From: Cypionkella psychrotolerans
GTDB lineage: Bacteria; Pseudomonadota; Alphaproteobacteria; Rhodobacterales; Rhodobacteraceae
Length of the DNA: 64,000 bases
Direction: 5' to 3'
Assembly (NCBI RefSeq): GCF_001294535.1
Contig: NZ_LGIC01000090.1
Coordinates: 124,001-188,000, forward strand
Under the pieces are notes generated by a model. That model saw nothing but the letters and a program-made list of their open reading frames with translations, was not told the origin of the DNA and searched no databases. The position numbers were made by a program, and so were the translations under genes. Positions within the stretch are counted from its first letter, which is position 1. Each line of letters begins with the position of its first letter. This document shows, piece after piece, positions 1 through 8,336 of this stretch.

Positions 1-833
1 CTGATCTTCTGGCACCCGACAAACTGGTGCAACAGGTGGATGCGCTTGTGCTTTCTGGGGGTTCGGCCTTTGGCTTGGATGCCTGTTCAGGTGTCGCGGA
101 TGCGTTGCGCGCGCAGGGGCGTGGCTTTGCGGTGGGCGATCAGCGCGTGCCAATTGTGCCGGGGGCGATCCTGTTTGATCTGCTGAATGGCGGTGACAAG
201 ACATGGGCGCGCAATCCCTACTACGATCTGGGTCAACAGGCCTATCTGACCGCAACCGAGGATTTCACTGTTGGCACGGCAGGCGCAGGGTTTGGTGCCG
301 CGACCGGATACTGGAAGGGCGGGCTCGGCTCTGCCTCGCTAGTCTTGCCCTCAGGTCTGATCGTGGGCGCGCTGGTGGCGGTGAACGCTTTGGGCTCGGT
401 GACGGTGAATGATGGCCCACATTTCTGGGCCGCTGCATGGGAGCGCAACCGCGAGTTCGGCGGGCTTGGCCCCTACCCGCAGCTCGCGACCCCCGATGCC
501 CCGCTTCCGCGCAAACGGATGGGAGAGGCCACAACCATCGCCATCGTCGCGACCGACGCCAGCCTGACCCAAGCGCAGGCGCAACGCATGGCCACCGCCG
601 CCCATGACGGCATGGCCCGCGCCATTGTGCCCTCACACACACCACTCGATGGCGATCTGATCTTTGCCGCCGCGACCGGAGAAAGACCGCTGGCAGACCC
701 GCCGACCGACACGTTCCAACTCGGCCATGCGGCGGCAATCTGCCTTGCCCGCGCCATCGCCCGCGCGATTTATGAAGCGTCGCCGATGTCGGGGGATTTG
801 CAACCCTGCTACCGCCCGCGCCACGGCGGCTAG
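1..833 (+). CDS. P1-family (DmpA/BapA-like) peptidase, 5' truncated by window edge
   Basis: This is the C-terminal part of a P1-family (S58) N-terminal-nucleophile peptidase. The family includes L-aminopeptidase D-Ala-esterase DmpA and beta-peptidyl aminopeptidases. The reading frame is open to base 3, so the GTG at 27 is probably internal and the true start lies outside the window. Visible signatures are the early LSGGSAFGLDA block, the glycine-rich GTAGAGFGAATGYWKGGLGSAS segment in pieces, and VAVNALGSVTV. In this family the chain cuts itself just before a Ser/Thr; the Ser of NALGS is the likely nucleophile (inference). The gene converges on moaE with one base between the stops. Substrate cannot be told from sequence. 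Confidence 0.85.
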   Translation, partial: DLLAPDKLVQQVDALVLSGGSAFGLDACSGVADALRAQGRGFAVGDQRVPIVPGAILFDLLNGGDKTWARNPYYDLGQQAYLTATEDFTVGTAGAGFGAATGYWKGGLGSASLVLPSGLIVGALVAVNALGSVTVNDGPHFWAAAWERNREFGGLGPYPQLATPDAPLPRKRMGEATTIAIVATDASLTQAQAQRMATAAHDGMARAIVPSHTPLDGDLIFAAATGERPLADPPTDTFQLGHAAAICLARAIARAIYEASPMSGDLQPCYRPRHGG

Positions 834-834
834 A

Positions 835-1284
835 CTACCACCGCTTCAGCGCCGCCTCATCCTCGTCCCGCGCGGCGACCCATTCGGCACCATCCGCAGA
901 CAGCTCTTTCTTCCAGAATGGCGCGCGGGATTTCAGGTAATCCATCAGAAACTCCGCCGCAGCAAAGGCATTCGCCCGATGCCGCGCGGCGGTGGCGACC
1001 ATCATAATCGGCTCACCTCCCGCCAGTCGCCCATAGCGATGCACCACCAAAGCATCGACCAAAGACCAGCGCGCTTTGGCTTCATGCATCATGCCCGCAA
1101 TCGCCTTTTCGGTCATGCCGGGATAATGCTCAATCTCCATCGCGGCCAACGCGCCGCCATTGTCGCGCACCAAACCGGTGAAGGTGACAACCGCCCCGGC
1201 CCCGGCCACCTTTGCTGCAAAGGCGTTGGACAACGCACCCAGATCAAACGGTTCGGCCTGCACAGACACCTGCATCTCAGCCAC
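835..1284 (-). CDS. moaE: Molybdopterin synthase catalytic subunit MoaE
   Basis: Large subunit of molybdopterin synthase, which moves sulfur from the MoaD thiocarboxylate onto precursor Z (cPMP) to make the dithiolene of molybdopterin in the cytoplasm. The 149-residue length is normal. The signature HRYGRL-GGEPIMMV, then RHRANAF, then LKSRAPFWKKE with the family's active-site lysines is complete. It overlaps the end of moaD by 8 bases, which points to translational coupling. It belongs to a pgsA-moaD-moaE operon on the minus strand. Confidence 0.96.
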   Translation of the reverse strand: MAEMQVSVQAEPFDLGALSNAFAAKVAGAGAVVTFTGLVRDNGGALAAMEIEHYPGMTEKAIAGMMHEAKARWSLVDALVVHRYGRLAGGEPIMMVATAARHRANAFAAAEFLMDYLKSRAPFWKKELSADGAEWVAARDEDEAALKRW

Positions 1285-1525
1285 CCGTCATGGGGGGGAA
1301 GAACGCGAGTTCGCGCACGCCGGATAGCGACGCTTCAAAGCCGGACAATTCCTGATCTACCGCCACCCGCAGGCTCGCCAGATCGCCAAACGCCCATTCA
1401 TAGCGTTCTTCACGGGCTTTCAACTCGGTGATCAACTCCATCACCGTCGCCGCCTGCGTCTCGATCCGCTCACGCGGAACGCCGATCCGCTCCCGCACCC
1501 AAGCGAAATACAGCACGTCGATCAT
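1277..1525 (-). CDS. moaD: Molybdopterin synthase sulfur carrier subunit MoaD
   Basis: Small ubiquitin-fold sulfur carrier of molybdopterin synthase. At 82 residues it has normal size and ends in FFPPMTGG; the C-terminal Gly-Gly is adenylated and thiocarboxylated by MoeB-type enzymes. Its ATG overlaps the pgsA stop (ATGA) and its end overlaps moaE, so all three genes should be co-translated. No sign of damage. Confidence 0.96.
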   Translation of the reverse strand: MIDVLYFAWVRERIGVPRERIETQAATVMELITELKAREERYEWAFGDLASLRVAVDQELSGFEASLSGVRELAFFPPMTGG

Positions 1526-2187
1526 TTATCTTCTCGCAGAAATGGCAGCGCTTTGCGGAAGTAATCCAACCCCGTCATCGCCGTCAGCAGCGCCGCAATC
1601 CACATCAACACCAGCCCGGCATCGCCCGCCACGCTTGCGCAATCACGCTTGCCGCAAGCCCGGATCGGATCGGCCAGCCCCTGCATCACGGCATCGGTAT
1701 ATTGCTCGGGCGTCATGCCATGCATCGCGACACCGTTGAGATATTCCAACCCCGTGCCCAGAAATAGCACCGCAATCGCCACCATCTGCGCCGTGGTCTT
1801 CCACTTTGCCAACTTTGTCACTTTCAGCAGCCCCGCCTTGGCCCCCAGAAACTCGCGCAGACCCGAGACAAAAACTTCGCGGAACAAAATCGCCGTCGCA
1901 GGCAGGATCAGCCAAGGGTTCATCCCGGAATACCCGGTCAGCACCAGTATCGCGATGACCACCATCGCCTTGTCGGCAATCGGGTCCAACATGGTGCCGA
2001 ACTTGCTTTCCTGCTTCCACAACCGCGCCAGATAGCCGTCAAACCAATCGGTGATCGCAGCGCCCACAAACAAAGTCAGCGCGAACCAATCCGCCCAAGG
2101 CCGTTGGAAATACAGAAACATCAGCGGCACGCCGGGGGCGGCCAACAGACGCAGCACAGTCAGAGTGTTTGGGATCGACCATTTCAT
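1522..2187 (-). CDS. pgsA: CDP-diacylglycerol-glycerol-3-phosphate 3-phosphatidyltransferase
   Basis: Integral membrane enzyme that makes phosphatidylglycerol phosphate from CDP-diacylglycerol and glycerol 3-phosphate. The CDP-alcohol phosphotransferase motif is complete at about residues 54-80 (DWFDGYLAR, eight residues, G, three, D, three, D). Several hydrophobic helices follow. I start at the ATG giving MKWSIPNTLTVLRL, the usual N-terminus, rather than a TTG 18 bases upstream. The C-terminal half contains a loop with two cysteines (RACGKRDCAS). First gene of the pgsA-moaD-moaE operon. Confidence 0.93.
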   Translation of the reverse strand: MKWSIPNTLTVLRLLAAPGVPLMFLYFQRPWADWFALTLFVGAAITDWFDGYLARLWKQESKFGTMLDPIADKAMVVIAILVLTGYSGMNPWLILPATAILFREVFVSGLREFLGAKAGLLKVTKLAKWKTTAQMVAIAVLFLGTGLEYLNGVAMHGMTPEQYTDAVMQGLADPIRACGKRDCASVAGDAGLVLMWIAALLTAMTGLDYFRKALPFLREDK

Positions 2188-2301
2188 GCGCCAAGTCGTA
2201 GCCAAATCGAGGGCCGGGGGGAAGCGGCATTTCCGGCAGGATATGGGCGCAAAAGCGCCTATCCGCCGAAAAATATGACAAATATGTCAGTTGGGCATAG
2301 G

Positions 2302-3330
2302 TCAGGCGGGCACCGGAGCCCAGATCACATCATCAATCCGCGCTGCCCCCGTCGCCAACATTACCACCCGGTCAAACCCCATCGCGATACCGCTTGCGGC
2401 GGGCATGATCGCCAAAGCCGCCAGAAAATCCTCGTCCAGCGGATAACGCTCGCCATACACCCGCGCCTTCTCGTCCATCTCAAGACCAAAACGGCGGCGC
2501 TGCTCCTCGGGGTTGGTCAATTCGCCAAACCCATTGGCCAATTCCACCCCGCAAGCGTAAACCTCAAACCGCTCCGCCACCCGCGCATCGCTTGGATGCT
2601 TGCGCGCCAAAGCCGCCTCGGCACTTGGGTACTCGTCCAGAATGGTGATCCGCCCCATCCCCAGATGCGGCTCGACCAACTCCCCCAACACGCGACTTAG
2701 CATATCCGACCAAGTGTCATCCGCAGCCACCCGCAACCCGACGCGCGCCAATTCTGCCGCCAACACCGCCGCCACAGGCTCGCCATCCGCCCCAATCGAG
2801 GCCAGCAAATCCACCCCGGCATAGCGCATAAACGCCTCGGACACCGACAGCCGCTCGGGTTCTACAAAAGGATCGCAAACCCGGTCCCGAAACCGCAACA
2901 CCCCGCCGCCGATATCTGCCGCCAGCCGACAAAAGGCCACAACATCCGCCATCAGCACCTCATACCCTTCATCCACCCGATACCATTCCAGCATGGTGAA
3001 CTCGGGTGAATGCAAAGCCCCCCGCTCGCGGTTGCGATACACATGCGCGAAAGCCGCGATGCGCTGCTCACCCGCCGCCAACAATTTCTTCATCGCAAAC
3101 TCAGGCGAGGTGTGCAGATACATCGCCTGCCCCACCCCATCATTGCCGATCGCCTGCGTCATAAACCCATGCAGATGCGCCTCATTTCCTGGCGAAAGGG
3201 CCAACGCCGAGGGATCCACCTCGACAAACTCCCGCTCCGCCAACCACAGTCGCAGCGCCGCCTGTATCCGGTTCCTCGCCAGCAAAATCCCGCGCCTGTC
3301 CGCATGCCTCATCGGATGCCACCACGCCAT
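2302..3330 (-). CDS. epmA: EF-P--lysine lysyltransferase EpmA (GenX/PoxA)
   Basis: Truncated class II lysyl-tRNA-synthetase paralogue that attaches lysine to a conserved lysine of EF-P. It lacks the anticodon domain, so about 342 residues is normal. Motif 2 is seen in VYRNRERG followed by EFTMLEWYR, and motif 3 in GIAMGFDRVV near the C-terminus. The start is uncertain: I chose the ATG of MAWWHPMRHADRR. An upstream ATG at 3351 or GTG at 3417 would lengthen it, the last nearly reaching efp. It is divergent from efp, its substrate. No epmB-like aminomutase is adjacent, so any beta-lysine step must be encoded elsewhere or absent. Confidence 0.92.
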   Translation of the reverse strand: MAWWHPMRHADRRGILLARNRIQAALRLWLAEREFVEVDPSALALSPGNEAHLHGFMTQAIGNDGVGQAMYLHTSPEFAMKKLLAAGEQRIAAFAHVYRNRERGALHSPEFTMLEWYRVDEGYEVLMADVVAFCRLAADIGGGVLRFRDRVCDPFVEPERLSVSEAFMRYAGVDLLASIGADGEPVAAVLAAELARVGLRVAADDTWSDMLSRVLGELVEPHLGMGRITILDEYPSAEAALARKHPSDARVAERFEVYACGVELANGFGELTNPEEQRRRFGLEMDEKARVYGERYPLDEDFLAALAIMPAASGIAMGFDRVVMLATGAARIDDVIWAPVPA

Positions 3331-3438
3331 TTCGCTATTTTCGCCTGCCATCTGGAGATTTCCGATCAAACGCGCTAAAGCCACCGCAACGCTTTCGCCC
3401 TTTACCCGTTGGGCCACTTAACAACAAGGAACCACCCC

Positions 3439-4005
3439 GTGAAAGTCATCGCCTCCTCTTTGCGCAAAGGCAATGTCGTCGAGATGGACGGCAAACTTTA
3501 CGCCGTGCTCAAAGCCGAAAACTTCCACCCCGGCAAAGGCACCCCTACCACCTCCGTCGACATGCGTCGCATCTCGGATGGCGTGAAAGTGGCTGAACGC
3601 TGGCGCACCACCGAGATGGTGGAAAAAGCCAACGTCGATGACCGCGAATATGACTTCCTGTATGAAGACAGCGAAGGCTTCCACTTCATGGAGCCGACCA
3701 CCTACGAGCAATTCGCAGTCCACCCCGATGTGGTGGGCGACGACAAAGCCTTCCTGACAGACGGCCTGAAAGTGTATCTGAAAACCTACGACGGCGTTGC
3801 CATTGCACTGGAATTGCCGCAGCGCGTCAACGTTGAGATCGCCGAGACAGAGCCGGTGGTCAAAGGCCAAACCGCCTCGTCGTCGTATAAACCCGCCACC
3901 TGCACCAATGGCGTGCGCGTGATGGTGCCGCCACATATCGGACCGGGGGCGCGCATCGTGATCAACACCGAAGATTACTCCTACTACGGCCGCGTGCAGG
4001 ACTAA
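3439..4005 (+). CDS. efp: Elongation factor P
   Basis: Three-domain translation factor that rescues ribosomes stalled at polyproline stretches. At 188 residues it matches the usual length. The GTG start follows an AAGGA ribosome site and gives [18 protein letters not shown]. An in-frame TTG at 3409 would add ten unlikely residues. The tip loop HPGKGTP carries the lysine that EpmA modifies (about residue 34), and the modifying enzyme lies divergently just upstream. A strong terminator follows. Confidence 0.97.
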   Translation: MKVIASSLRKGNVVEMDGKLYAVLKAENFHPGKGTPTTSVDMRRISDGVKVAERWRTTEMVEKANVDDREYDFLYEDSEGFHFMEPTTYEQFAVHPDVVGDDKAFLTDGLKVYLKTYDGVAIALELPQRVNVEIAETEPVVKGQTASSSYKPATCTNGVRVMVPPHIGPGARIVINTEDYSYYGRVQD

Positions 4006-4021
4006 GCCTCAAACCGCAGTA

Positions 4022-4053
4022 AAAGCCCGCCCGCACCCCGCGTGGCGGGCTTT
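4022..4053 (+). terminator. Rho-independent terminator of efp
   Basis: A perfect 10-base-pair stem, AAAGCCCGCC with GGCGGGCTTT, closes a 12-base loop 16 bases after the efp stop. The 3' arm ends in TTT followed by CTC. Confidence 0.85.
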
Positions 4054-4077
4054 CTCATGCCCAAACCCCCAACAATT

Positions 4078-4142
4078 AGACTAAAATTATCATCCTCTGT
4101 GCTCAAATATCCTTGGGGGTCCGGGGGCTAGTCCCCGGCGCT
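4078..4142 (+). repeat. Dispersed intergenic repeat, family A (copy 1)
   Basis: Contains the shared block CTAAAATTATCATCCTCTGT followed by GCTCAAATATCC, then a hairpin CCGGGG-GCTAGT-CCCCGG at 4121-4138. It lies between the convergent efp and denD-like genes. The same block recurs at 12271 (inverted), 42825, 49870 and 54551. Confidence 0.85.
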
Positions 4143-4162
4143 AGTCCCCCAAAACCACCCCG

Positions 4163-5119
4163 TCAAACCCGGCGCAAATCATCCTCCATATACGCCTGCA
4201 ATATCTGATCAAAACTGTCCTCCGCCCGAAATCCCAAGGCCTTCGCCCGCGTCGCAGCAAACCGTCTCGGCCACGTCTGCACAATCGCCCAAACTGCAGG
4301 GTCCGGCACATCGCGGATCATCCCCGCCACATCCGCCCCCGCCGCTCGTGTCAAAGCCTCAATCTGCTCCCCCACCGTCACAGCCACCCCCGGCAGCGTC
4401 AGATTCAGCCGGGGCCCCACCACGCTCAAATCCAACTCCGCCGCATGCAGGAAAAACCCCACCGCCGCGCGCGGACTGGCCATGGTGTGCAGCCAATCCC
4501 GTGCCACCGGCAGATCGGCGGGTAAGCCGTTCAACGGCTCGCGGATAATACCCGAGAAGAAACTCGACGCCGCACGATTGGCCTTACCGGGCCGCACGCA
4601 GATCGTCGGCAGCCGCAGCCCGATGCCCTCAAAGAAACCCCGCCGCGAGTAATCCGACAGCAAAGCCTCGCCGATCAGCTTTTGCACACCATAAGAAGAA
4701 TGCGGCGTCGGTGCGAAATCATCCGGTATTTCCTCGGGGAACGGCCCGCCAAAAACCGCCGTTGTCGAGGCATAAACCAGCCGAGGCGCATAGTCCGCCG
4801 CTCGGATCGCCTCAAACAACGCTCGCGTGCCATCGACATTCACCCGATAGCCCAGATCGAAATTCGCCTCTGCCTCGCCAGACACCACCCCGGCCAGATG
4901 GAAAATCACCTCTGGCCTGTGCGAAATCAGCGCCTCAGCCACCCCAGCCACCGACAAATCCCCCACCAGCGCGATATGCGGAGCCTCAGCCGCAGCCGCC
5001 ACAATGTCATGCAAGATCAACTGGCTGATCGCCTTGCCCTGCACGGTCCCGCGCGCATGCAAAGCCGCCGTCAGCTTGCGGCCAATCATCCCCGCCGCCC
5101 CCGTGATCAAAACCCGCAT
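4163..5119 (-). CDS. denD: NAD-dependent epimerase/dehydratase, D-erythronate dehydrogenase-like
   Basis: Short-chain dehydrogenase of the extended type. The NAD-binding GAAGMIGRKL lies at the N-terminus (about residues 7-16), and YGVQK supplies the catalytic Tyr and Lys. The sequence resembles the DenD group that oxidises D-erythronate at C2 in tetronate catabolism. The usual partners (a four-carbon acid sugar kinase and an isomerase) are not in the window, so the substrate is inferred only. The start at 5119 follows GGGAGG; an ATG 21 bases upstream is less likely. It is divergent from the first caspase gene. Confidence 0.8.
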   Translation of the reverse strand: MRVLITGAAGMIGRKLTAALHARGTVQGKAISQLILHDIVAAAAEAPHIALVGDLSVAGVAEALISHRPEVIFHLAGVVSGEAEANFDLGYRVNVDGTRALFEAIRAADYAPRLVYASTTAVFGGPFPEEIPDDFAPTPHSSYGVQKLIGEALLSDYSRRGFFEGIGLRLPTICVRPGKANRAASSFFSGIIREPLNGLPADLPVARDWLHTMASPRAAVGFFLHAAELDLSVVGPRLNLTLPGVAVTVGEQIEALTRAAGADVAGMIRDVPDPAVWAIVQTWPRRFAATRAKALGFRAEDSFDQILQAYMEDDLRRV

Positions 5120-5244
5120 CCAACCCTCCCGTTTGCGCACACCAAAGCATGACCTGCCCCGGCCTCAAAGCCCGATCGTAAAATGCCCCCCGTCAGCCCC
5201 GCAAGATCGCTTGCCCGATGCCGCAACCCGGCTATTCTGCCCCT

Positions 5245-7194
5245 ATGTTGCAGATATTTCGATCAACCCTTTGCAAGATTGTGCAAGCTGGCCTGCTGGC
5301 CGCCCTGCCGCTCCCGGCCCACGCTGAATTGCGCGCGGTTTTGGTTGGGGTCAGCGATTATCTGACCTTAGATGCAGACCTGAAAGGCCCAGTTAACGAT
5401 GTCCGCCTGATGGCCGAGGTGCTGATCGCGCGTGGCATCCCGGCACCCGAAATCGCGGTGCTCACCTCTGACCCCACCGACCTGCCCGCAGGCGTCACCA
5501 CCGCGCCGACCACCAAAGCCGCCATCCTGACCGCCCTCACCAATGTCTCAACCCGCGCCCAACCCGGCGATACCGTGGTGTTCTATTTCTCTGGCCACGG
5601 CGCACAGGCCCCCGACCAAAGCGGCGATGAGGGCGGCGGCTATGATGAGATTTTCCTGCCCGCCGATGCCGCCGGCTGGAAGGGCGATGTCGGCACAGTT
5701 GAAAACGCCCTAACAGATGACGAATTGCAGGCTTGGGCGCAGCCTTTGCTGTCGCGCGGCATCAAACTGATCGGCCTGATCGACGCCTGCCATGCCGACA
5801 CCGGATTTCGCAGCCTGCCGAACAGTGCAGCCGTGGCCCGAGGCCTTAGCCCCGCTGATCTCAATATCCCCGACAACGCCGCCTCCGCCCCCAGCGTCCC
5901 CGCGCCGCCCCTCAGTGGCGATTTCGCCTTCCTCTACTCCTCACAATCCGACCAACGCTCGTTTGAATACCCCGTCGGAGACAGCGACCTCTGGCAAGGG
6001 GCCTTCACCCGCCAACTCGCCGAAGTCCTGCGCAGCAGCCCAAAAGCCCCGTGGGCGCAGATTCTGGCCGCCGCAGCCGCCACAATGCAACAAGGCACAA
6101 GCGCACAAATGCCCGATGGCGAAGGCCCGATGCTGAATGAAAACCTGTTCGGCACCCCTGCCCCGCAACGCTTTCTCGTCCAAAACGGCACTCTCAAAGC
6201 AGGCCTGCTGCAAGGCTTGAACCCCGGCGACGAACTCTCGCTCTATACCGCCCCCGCAGGCGGCACGGCGCTGATGCACGTGACCCTGACCAAAGTAATG
6301 GCCCGCAGCAGCACCCTGCCCCAAGGCGCACCGGCCGCCGCTTGGGCCGAACTGGACCAACCCGCAACCCCGCCCCCCTTGCGCCTCGCCGCCGCCCAGC
6401 TTGCCAACCCGAACGAAGCCTTTGACTACACCCCATGGATCGCCGCCCTAGCCCCCTACGCAACCCAAACCACCCCCGACCTTACCCCAATCCTGACCGA
6501 TGGCGACATCGCCCTCGCAGGCCCCGACGGTCAGCTTGACCCCAAAGGCCCCGGCTCCACCCCCCACATCACCCTGCAAGATGGTGACACCCCCGCCCTC
6601 GCCGTTGCGCGCACCTTGGCGCAGGCCGCGCACAATGTCCGCCTGCGTCGCTTGCTCGCCTCGGTAGCAGGGCGCGGCCTCACAGCAGAGGCCCCGCTCA
6701 AACTGGACTGGCAACGCAAGCCTGCGCCCGGTTGCGCCACGCCAGGCCCTGCCGAGCCCTTCGATCCGGCCAAAGCCGTGCAGCCCTGCGATCAGCTTTG
6801 GCTGGGCTTCCAGAACCAATTCGGTCGTGATCTCGATATCTCGATCCTCTATTTCAACACCGATTTCAGCATCACGCCGCTTTGGCCCGCCGAAGGCCTC
6901 TCCAACCGCCTTGCCGCCGGAGAAAGCGGCAAAGCGGGGTTCCAGATCGACGCAAACTCACCCCCTGTCGATGAAGACATCCTCGTGCTCGCAGTTCCCG
7001 TTGAACCGGGTGCTGCGCGGGTTGATCTGACCACCCTCGCCGACCCTGCAGCGACGCGCGGCGGCGGGGATTGGCTCTCCAACCGCCTTAACCCCGACCC
7101 CACCGCCACCCGCAGCTTTTCCGCCAAACCCGCGCCATTGCTGATGATTCGCCAAGCTATGCGGATCCGCCCCGCGCCACAGGGAGATGAATGA
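5245..7194 (+). CDS. Secreted caspase-like protease (bacterial metacaspase/orthocaspase)
   Basis: Exported C14-family cysteine protease. Residues 1-27 form a signal peptide ending PAHA, after which the p20-like fold starts at once (RAVLVGVSDY). The catalytic dyad is present: His118 in YFSGHGAQ and Cys182 in LIDACHAD. The Asp two residues before the Cys is typical of metacaspases, which cut after Arg or Lys. About 400 residues follow, ending in a beta-rich domain (LWLGFQNQFGRDLDISILYF) whose motif order recurs in the second caspase at 14726. The stop overlaps the ATG of the trypsin-like gene (ATGA), so the two are translationally coupled. An alternative start at 5218 would add nine residues ahead of the signal. 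Confidence 0.87.
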   Translation: MLQIFRSTLCKIVQAGLLAALPLPAHAELRAVLVGVSDYLTLDADLKGPVNDVRLMAEVLIARGIPAPEIAVLTSDPTDLPAGVTTAPTTKAAILTALTNVSTRAQPGDTVVFYFSGHGAQAPDQSGDEGGGYDEIFLPADAAGWKGDVGTVENALTDDELQAWAQPLLSRGIKLIGLIDACHADTGFRSLPNSAAVARGLSPADLNIPDNAASAPSVPAPPLSGDFAFLYSSQSDQRSFEYPVGDSDLWQGAFTRQLAEVLRSSPKAPWAQILAAAAATMQQGTSAQMPDGEGPMLNENLFGTPAPQRFLVQNGTLKAGLLQGLNPGDELSLYTAPAGGTALMHVTLTKVMARSSTLPQGAPAAAWAELDQPATPPPLRLAAAQLANPNEAFDYTPWIAALAPYATQTTPDLTPILTDGDIALAGPDGQLDPKGPGSTPHITLQDGDTPALAVARTLAQAAHNVRLRRLLASVAGRGLTAEAPLKLDWQRKPAPGCATPGPAEPFDPAKAVQPCDQLWLGFQNQFGRDLDISILYFNTDFSITPLWPAEGLSNRLAAGESGKAGFQIDANSPPVDEDILVLAVPVEPGAARVDLTTLADPAATRGGGDWLSNRLNPDPTATRSFSAKPAPLLMIRQAMRIRPAPQGDE

Positions 7195-8222
7195 TGAAAA
7201 CATCCATGCTGGCTTTGCTAGCCCTCACGACCCCCGCGCTGGCCGAGGTCAAACCTGCTTTCAAACAATCCTCACCCTCGGCCTTCGCTTGGGCAAAAGG
7301 CGGCGCCAAGGCGGCGCATGAAGCCAAAGCCGCGACAGGGGGCAAGGTTCTGGGCGGCAAGGTCTCGGCAGACGGGGCGTGGCCGTGGCAGGTGGCGCTG
7401 CTGGTCGGCGGAGCTCCCGTCGGGCCAGACGCGCAGTTTTGCGGTGGCAGCTTGATCATGGAGGAATGGGTGCTGACGGCAGCCCATTGCGTGCATATGC
7501 AGGACGCGCAGGGCAACTGGAGCGATCTCGACCCAAAGGATATCTCGGTGATGCTGGGCAGCAATATCATCGCGGCGGGCAAGGGTGAGGTGATCGCGGT
7601 GAAAGGGGTGTTTCGGCATCCCGATTATGTCGGCACCGGGTTTGACTTTGACATCGCGCTGCTGAAACTCGCCCGGGCGCCACGCTTGCCGCATCAGGTT
7701 ATTCAGGTGCCCGACGCCGCGTTTGGTGATGAATTGGATCAGCCGGGTGTGGTGACTGTGGTGACGGGCTGGGGCTTGGTGGAGGGCGGCGGTCACCCGG
7801 AAGCGCTACATGAGACCGAGATTCAGATGCTGGACCGGGGCCTTTGCAATCAATCCTTGATGGCCGCGCGGACGGAGGCGGCGGCGGAGGGGTTTGGCTT
7901 TGCGGCGGGGATTCTCAGTTTGCGCGATGAGGATGCCTATCAGATCTGGGATGAACTGGTTGGAAAAGCCCCGCCGCCGATGAGTGAGAATATGCTGTGC
8001 TCGGGCACGTTCGAGGGCGGCAAGACGGCCTGTTCGGGCGACAGTGGCGGGCCTTTGGTGGTGCCGCTGGAGGATGGAACGTATATTCAGGCCGGGATTG
8101 TGAGTTGGGGGCTGACCGCGAAAACGGGCGAGGGCTGCGAGGAGAAGGCGCTGTTTTCGGCCTATACGAAGACTGCGAAATTTGTGCCTTGGCTGGATCA
8201 GGTGATCAGCGAAAATCCGTGA
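7194..8222 (+). CDS. Secreted trypsin-like (S1) serine protease zymogen
   Basis: Chymotrypsin-fold protease with a signal peptide (residues 1-17), then a short basic propeptide. The activation site is Lys51|Val52-Leu-Gly-Gly, matching the usual R/K|IVGG. The triad is His98 (TAAHC), Asp153 (FDFDIALL) and Ser284 (GDSGGP); the Asp before Ser284 can bind the new N-terminus. The position equal to trypsin Asp189 is Thr278, so cleavage after Arg/Lys is not expected. Between Asp and Ser the chain is about 35 residues longer than trypsin. An ATG at 7191 also exists, but AGGGAG fits the 7194 start better. Coupled to the upstream caspase. Confidence 0.92.
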   Translation: MKTSMLALLALTTPALAEVKPAFKQSSPSAFAWAKGGAKAAHEAKAATGGKVLGGKVSADGAWPWQVALLVGGAPVGPDAQFCGGSLIMEEWVLTAAHCVHMQDAQGNWSDLDPKDISVMLGSNIIAAGKGEVIAVKGVFRHPDYVGTGFDFDIALLKLARAPRLPHQVIQVPDAAFGDELDQPGVVTVVTGWGLVEGGGHPEALHETEIQMLDRGLCNQSLMAARTEAAAEGFGFAAGILSLRDEDAYQIWDELVGKAPPPMSENMLCSGTFEGGKTACSGDSGGPLVVPLEDGTYIQAGIVSWGLTAKTGEGCEEKALFSAYTKTAKFVPWLDQVISENP

Positions 8223-8230
8223 AAATGGGG

Positions 8231-8249
8231 CGGTCCCGAGTTGGGACCG
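8231..8249. terminator. Hairpin after the protease operon
   Basis: A perfect 7-base-pair stem (CGGTCCC/GGGACCG) with a 5-base loop starts 9 bases after the stop. No T-run follows, so termination is only probable. The rest of 8250-8336 shows nothing recognisable. Confidence 0.4.
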
Positions 8250-8336
8250 TAAGAAAATCCATTTATTTTCCGATTGTTACGATGATCAGATAAGGAATTG
8301 TTAACGCTTTGCGCTGTCTAAAAACGGCGTTGCAGA

